Assembly: GCF_052324685.1 (NCBI RefSeq)
Contig: NC_135212.1
Coordinates: 49,114,898 to 49,178,897, forward strand
DNA from: Brachyhypopomus gauderio
Lineage: Eukaryota; Chordata; Actinopteri; Gymnotiformes; Hypopomidae
DNA length: 64,000 nt
Direction: 5' to 3'
The number at the start of each line of letters is the position of its first letter. The stretch's first letter is position 1. Under the pieces are notes generated by a model. It was not told the DNA's origin. It saw nothing but the letters and a program-made list of their open reading frames with translations, and searched no databases. This document shows, piece by piece, positions 60,401-64,000 of the stretch. The position numbers and the translations under genes are program-made.

Positions 60401-63012
60401 GGGAACACTGGGAACACACAATGCCTTGCAGAAGCATCCTCTCTCATTCACCCCCCTGTGTGTTTCCAGGACGCTTCACCATGGCCCTGTGGTCCATATC
60501 ATCATCCCTTAGAAAACTAACCACACATATTCGTTCTTCTTTCTCCTCAGGGCAGAAAAGACAGAAGTTCTCAGTGATGATATTCTGCAGGTAATTATTA
60601 TTTCCTTATTTATTTATTTTTTTTACTTGGTTGGCGATGACCTTAACTTTGTAAGGAACGTATGGGCAGGTGATGGTGCCATAGTGACTTAATCAAGGAC
60701 TTTATTTTAGTGCAGTCACATCACTGTCAGAGCTGCTTTGTCCAGTGGAACCAGTCACAGTAACTGAGCTGTCTCACTGCTGAGCTGTCTCACTGCTGAG
60801 CTGTCTCACCTCTGGTGCAGGCCAGTCTCTCCTGCACTTCTGGAATGTTCTCTATGATGTGAATGTAGATCTCAGAGAGGTAGTTCCAAAAGCACATGTA
60901 TTGTTTGTCATGCGTAGCACCCTTATGTGTGTCACACGTAGCACCCTTACTGTGTGTGGGCTTAGGTGTAGCTCTACACTCTTCCACTAAAACCACACTA
61001 CCAGTGGAAATGCACTCTGAGCCAAGGGTGAGAACCTGGGGGTGAAACTGCTTTTTAAACATGCTAAAGTAGAAAAAGTAAGGACAGCTGAACATGTTAC
61101 TGAACTGGAGTGAACTGTTATATTGTGGAGCAGGTCTAGCATTAAGACCCAACTCAAACAGCCCCTGAGAACTGACCAGGCAGACGGACCGCAGGGTGTG
61201 ATGTCATCTTCCATCATGTGTGATGTGCCTAACCAACGAAGAAGAGTTGTGCTTCACTCCCGCTCCGCTCACACTCACATTCCATGACCAAGGGTCAAAG
61301 TTTAACGGCTTCTCATCATCTGTGCTCCAGTGAAGAGCAGCCGGCTGATAACGGCCTCGTAAACATACAAGAGGAGCTGACAGAGCAGCGGGTGAAGGTG
61401 TGGGAGGGGCATGAGTGGCGCCGTGGTCCGGTCCCAGCCTGGCATTGCTGCTGAGACCAGCTTAGTGGCTTCTGTTGTAATGGATAGTGTTAAAGTTCGG
61501 GGTTTATTTGATTGTGTGCTTGATAAGAAAACTCTTGAGGCTGTGAGAAATGACACCTCAAATGGCACCTCAGTTTCAGTTCCAGCAGCAGCTGTCTAAC
61601 AGTGCTTGTGCACCTATGAACAGAAGGGGACTTTTACACCATATACTGGCACAAGTCCAGCCAGCAGCGTTGGGTGTGGGGAAACCGGGCACGCCGCTGC
61701 CCCCTAGCTGCGAGAGCGGGCCGTGACGCCCTGGTCTGTGATCGTGGGGCTTGTCCAGCCACAGGGAGGGTAGGAGTGGGGCGGGCGGCGTGCCCCCCCG
61801 GGTGGAGCATCAGCTGGGGAGGCTCCTGCATCGCGGCCAGGCGTGGGGTGACGGCTGTGGGCTGGAGGGGAAGTGATGTGACAGAAATCTGATGCAATCT
61901 GCACTTGCTTAGCAAGTCATAAGTGTGAATAACACATCGCGCGTTTTAAATTGCAAATGTATTTACATTCCACGTTTCAGATGGAAGGTGTAAGTGGTTT
62001 ATAACACTAGCTGTATGATGTGGGGATCCAAATGCAGTGGTCTCAGAGTGGTCTCAGTGTGATCTCAGAGTGGTCTCAGTGTGTAGATACAACACAGAAT
62101 ATTGGCCATCCTTAGTGTGTTAAAAACACTCCATTTTACATCCATCTGTAAAATAGCTTTTCTGTATATTCTGTATATTTCTCTTTTTAATATGTACACT
62201 AGAGAGGCCTGTACTTTACTTTATATTGTACACATTACAATGACCATAAAGAATCTGAATCTAAATATCATAGGCCAGCCTGAACATTTGTAGCGTATAT
62301 TCTGTTTATTTTTTGGGGATGTGGTGTTTACAGATCGAGCGACGCATGGAGTTGGTGAGGATGGTCTTGCATAGCGCGAACAAGAAGATGGTGGCCTGTC
62401 TGCAGGGTCACGTGGGATCAGACGTGGACAAGAGACACGTGAGTGAGCAGCGGGTCACGTGGCTGCCCGGTCGGGTTCACGGCGCAGCACCTTGTGCAGA
62501 ACGGAGAGGCGTGGTTCCCATTTGTGCATTCTCTGTCGTTGCAGAAGAAACTGCCTTTGACGGGCCTGTCCCAGGCCATGGTGGACGGCGGGGGACAGTT
62601 GGGAGAGGAGACGATGATTGGGTGAGCTCCCGTGGGTCCCGCCCCTGTTCACGGGCGTGTGTGTCTGCAACAGAGTAGATGATTGGCTGAGCTCCCGGGG
62701 CTCCCGCCCTCTGCACGGGGGCGTGTCATGCCGGGTAGATCCCAGCGTGCCTCTCCCACAGGTCACAGGTCTCTGTAGGCTACCAAGGGCAGGAGACTCC
62801 TGTGCATAGCTGCTCGTGCTGTCGATATGAGCTACAGTCCGTTATGTGGATGTTGTATATTTGCGCTGGGTCACTGTTCTAAACCAGAGTGTGCACAGGA
62901 GGACGAGTGGGTGGGTGACTGTAGTTCGTGGGAGTGAAAAGGCTGTTTAACAGTCCACATTCCACAAGTGCTTCATCTGCTGCTTTATCAGTAGTGTAAG
63001 CCTGTGTGCGTG

Positions 63013-63054
<42 letters not shown>

Positions 63055-63961
63055 TGCTTGTAAAGGAAGATGATGGAGTTGTGTGGGGAGGCGGAGAGCG
63101 TCCTGGCCTACGAACAGAGCCAGCACGAGGTGCAGCTGGAGAGGGACGTTTTGGACCCCATCAACCAGCTGGCGGAGGTGAGCGGCCATGCCCGGCTCAC
63201 TCTACCCACGCTAGAGTGCCTGCGCTGGGCAGGGTGCCCACTCCTGTATCCCTCTGTCTTTATGCCACCAGGTCGACATTCCCAACATCCTGAAGCAGAG
63301 GAAGCAGCTGGCCAAGCTCGTGCTGGATTACGATTCGGCGAAAACGAGGTGTGTTTAAACGAAAGGTTCAAACGCAGGCCAGACACCCGTCTTACAAACG
63401 GCGGATTACAAACTTTTATTATGCTGGATTACCTACGTGTGGTGTGGGTGTTCACGGCACCTAATCGGCCTGCGTTTAATCCAGATATCAGCAGGCCAAC
63501 AAGGCGGGTTTCACGGCGAACAACCAGGCGATTGCGGCCAAGGTGGACTCGCTCAAAGAGGAGATGGACGAGGCCCATAATAAAGTGGAGATATGTAAGG
63601 TATGGTCTTCTCCCTCGTGGGAGGGGTCTCCTGACCTACGGGACAGAGAGGCCTTTAGAACATGGCCATCAGAGCTCAGCGCATGACCTGATGTGAAATC
63701 CTGGAGCTCCTTAAAGAACAAGTGAAATGGATTTGGAGCAGAGGACTGATTCAGTTTCAGATATTCTACAACATTTGCTGTGATGACACGTAACTTTCAC
63801 TTTGCCATGAGCATATTTGCTGACTGTGAAGTTTCTCACCTCCCAACACGGTTTTCTGGCTAAATAAGCAGAATCCTGTCTGTTCTCTTCAGGACCAGCT
63901 GGCTGCTGACATGTACAACTTCTCCTCCAAGGAGGGCGAGTATGCTCGTTACTACGTCATG
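54417..63961 (+). CDS. arhgap17: Rho GTPase-activating protein 17 (RICH1/nadrin), 5' part
   Basis: BAR-domain RhoGAP acting on Cdc42/Rac1 at tight junctions and in exocytosis. Eight exons are readable: 54417-54469, 60551-60590, 62334-62438, 62545-62621, 63066-63177, 63272-63348, 63485-63599 and 63893-63961. All have GT-AG sites and join in frame to 216 codons. The protein starts [18 protein letters not shown], the invariant start of the ARHGAP17/44 family, followed by [13 protein letters not shown] and IERRMELV. Near the window end come [19 protein letters not shown] and [16 protein letters not shown]. These are helices of the BAR dimer that senses curved membranes. [10 protein letters not shown].(A/S)KEGEY favours ARHGAP17 over ARHGAP44, and the neighbouring aqp8 supports this. 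The rest of BAR, RhoGAP and the Pro-rich tail lie beyond the window. Intron 1 is 6.1 kb. Confidence 0.93.
54480..57300. other. arhgap17 intron 1, first part
   Basis: Unique sequence with a small three-copy repeat of TCCCACTTAGGTCAGGTCTA (about 56640-56706) and a short ATCACATG repeat near 57050-57078. Reading frames at 55262-55705 and 56784-57050 have no family resemblance. No separate gene was recognised. Confidence 0.4.
57365..57770. other. Possible conserved non-coding element in arhgap17 intron 1
   Basis: Unique, balanced DNA with AT-rich homeodomain/POU-like cores (ATGCTAATCCAATATTGATG, TTTAATTTGAATTG) among GC-rich blocks and no sensible frame. The composition resembles a vertebrate enhancer. 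Not tested by alignment. Confidence 0.3.
57808..57963. mobile_element. Fold-back element (MITE-like inverted repeat)
   Basis: The left arm from 57808 (AATTCCAGGTTCAGAAAGTA...) and the right arm ending at 57963 (...TACTTTCTGAACCTGGAATT) are near-perfect inverted copies of about 55 bases around a loop of about 45 bases. Weaker pairing continues outward to about 57788 and 57983. There is no coding capacity. The structure resembles Angel-type and other hairpin MITEs of fish. The family is not proven. Confidence 0.75.
58138..58170. repeat. G-rich tract
   Basis: A run of about 14 G (from about 58154) in a GC-rich neighbourhood of arhgap17 intron 1; further short G runs are at 58196 and 58309. Confidence 0.8.
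58876..58919. other. Perfect 16-bp hairpin
   Basis: TGTGTGCACATGCGAG (58876-58891) and its exact reverse complement (58904-58919) are separated by a 12-base loop. It is embedded in alternating purine-pyrimidine DNA that could also adopt Z-form. No gene or known RNA family is associated with it. Confidence 0.8.
59345..60417. repeat. 18-bp G-rich minisatellite in arhgap17 intron 1
   Basis: About 60 tandem units of GGGAGCGGTGGGAACACT and close variants (GCGATG, AACGCT, AACCCA). Occasional 9-bp insertions duplicate GGGAGCGGT. Because 18 is a multiple of three and the unit has no stop in several frames, both strands are open for about 370-390 codons (Gly-Thr-Leu-Gly-Ala-Val on plus; Pro-Ser-Val-Pro-Thr-Ala, Ser-His-Arg-Ser-Gln-Cys or Phe-Pro-Pro-Leu-Pro-Val on minus). 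These are artefacts. The AACCCAGGGAGC variant recurs at about 59512, 59838 and 60329, hinting at duplication of larger blocks. Confidence 0.95.
60600..62330. other. arhgap17 intron 2
   Basis: No exon was recognised. A GC-rich block (about 61660-61880) gives short overlapping frames without family resemblance. A LINE-tail-like stretch is at about 62190-62266, and a small tandem of GTGGTCTCAGT/A is near 62036-62080. Confidence 0.4.
63014..63057. repeat. (TG)n microsatellite at an arhgap17 acceptor
   Basis: A dinucleotide run ending about nine bases before exon 5 (starts 63066). The acceptor TTGTAAAG has a poor polypyrimidine tract, so the TG run occupies the position where one would be expected. 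Confidence 0.93.
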
Positions 63962-64000
63962 GTGAGTTCTTGCTTTGCAGTTCAGACACACACACGCACA

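Noticed and set aside
59298-60512. Several overlapping 370-390-codon frames on both strands with hexapeptide repeats
   Set aside because: They are produced by an 18-bp tandem repeat that lacks stops in most frames. They overlap each other on opposite strands and lie in arhgap17 intron 1. There is no promoter, splice or family support.
1-64000. CRISPR array, operon, prophage or other prokaryotic system
   Set aside because: Introns, CpG islands, SINEs and vertebrate protein families show a vertebrate nuclear genome. The tandem repeats have no spacer structure.

Overview
The window is vertebrate nuclear DNA, most likely from a teleost. The genes are split into introns with GT-AG (one GC-AG) boundaries. 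Long (TG/CA)n arrays, tRNA-derived SINEs, short LTR elements and a decayed Tc1-like transposon fill the spaces. The encoded proteins belong to vertebrate families. I cannot name the species. All coding calls below were assembled by hand by reading exon boundaries.

Layout. 1-13.4 kb: no gene recognised; dense microsatellites, a ~30-bp minisatellite, an array of CACGTG palindromes, and several unique stretches that look like conserved non-coding DNA. 13.4-17.5 kb (+): cbx4, five exons. 17.5-24.9 kb: cbx4 3' flank and intergenic DNA. 24.9-26.9 kb (+): cbx8, five exons with the same exon phases as cbx4; one intron needs a GC donor. 29.7-32.7 kb (+): a meteorin-like (metrnl) gene, four exons. 35.8-39.6 kb (-): an aquaporin-8 copy that has lost its first NPA box and carries a frameshift, with a young 2.1-kb non-autonomous LTR element in an intron. 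40.4-51.1 kb (-): a second, apparently intact aqp8 copy, whose third intron is swollen to 7.7 kb by SINEs and solo LTRs. 54.4-64 kb (+): the first eight coding exons (216 codons, most of the BAR domain) of arhgap17, cut by the window end. Its first intron holds a ~1.07-kb, 18-bp minisatellite.

How the genes relate. Cbx4 and Cbx8 are alternative chromodomain subunits of canonical Polycomb repressive complex 1 and sit in tandem, as their relatives do in other vertebrates. Metrnl is a secreted signalling protein. Aqp8 is a water/small-solute channel. Arhgap17 is a BAR/RhoGAP regulator of Cdc42/Rac at junctions. From memory of human maps, cbx4-cbx8-metrnl corresponds to 17q25 and aqp8-arhgap17 to 16p12, so the window spans a junction between two human synteny blocks.

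I found no undescribed multi-gene system. The most interesting signals are structural: the decaying aqp8 duplicate beside an intact one, the LTR element with apparently identical LTRs, a SINE whose internal polymerase III promoter has been expanded into seven exact 23-bp units, the GC donor in cbx8, the (TCTA)n tract acting as a splice acceptor region in metrnl, and the E-box array.
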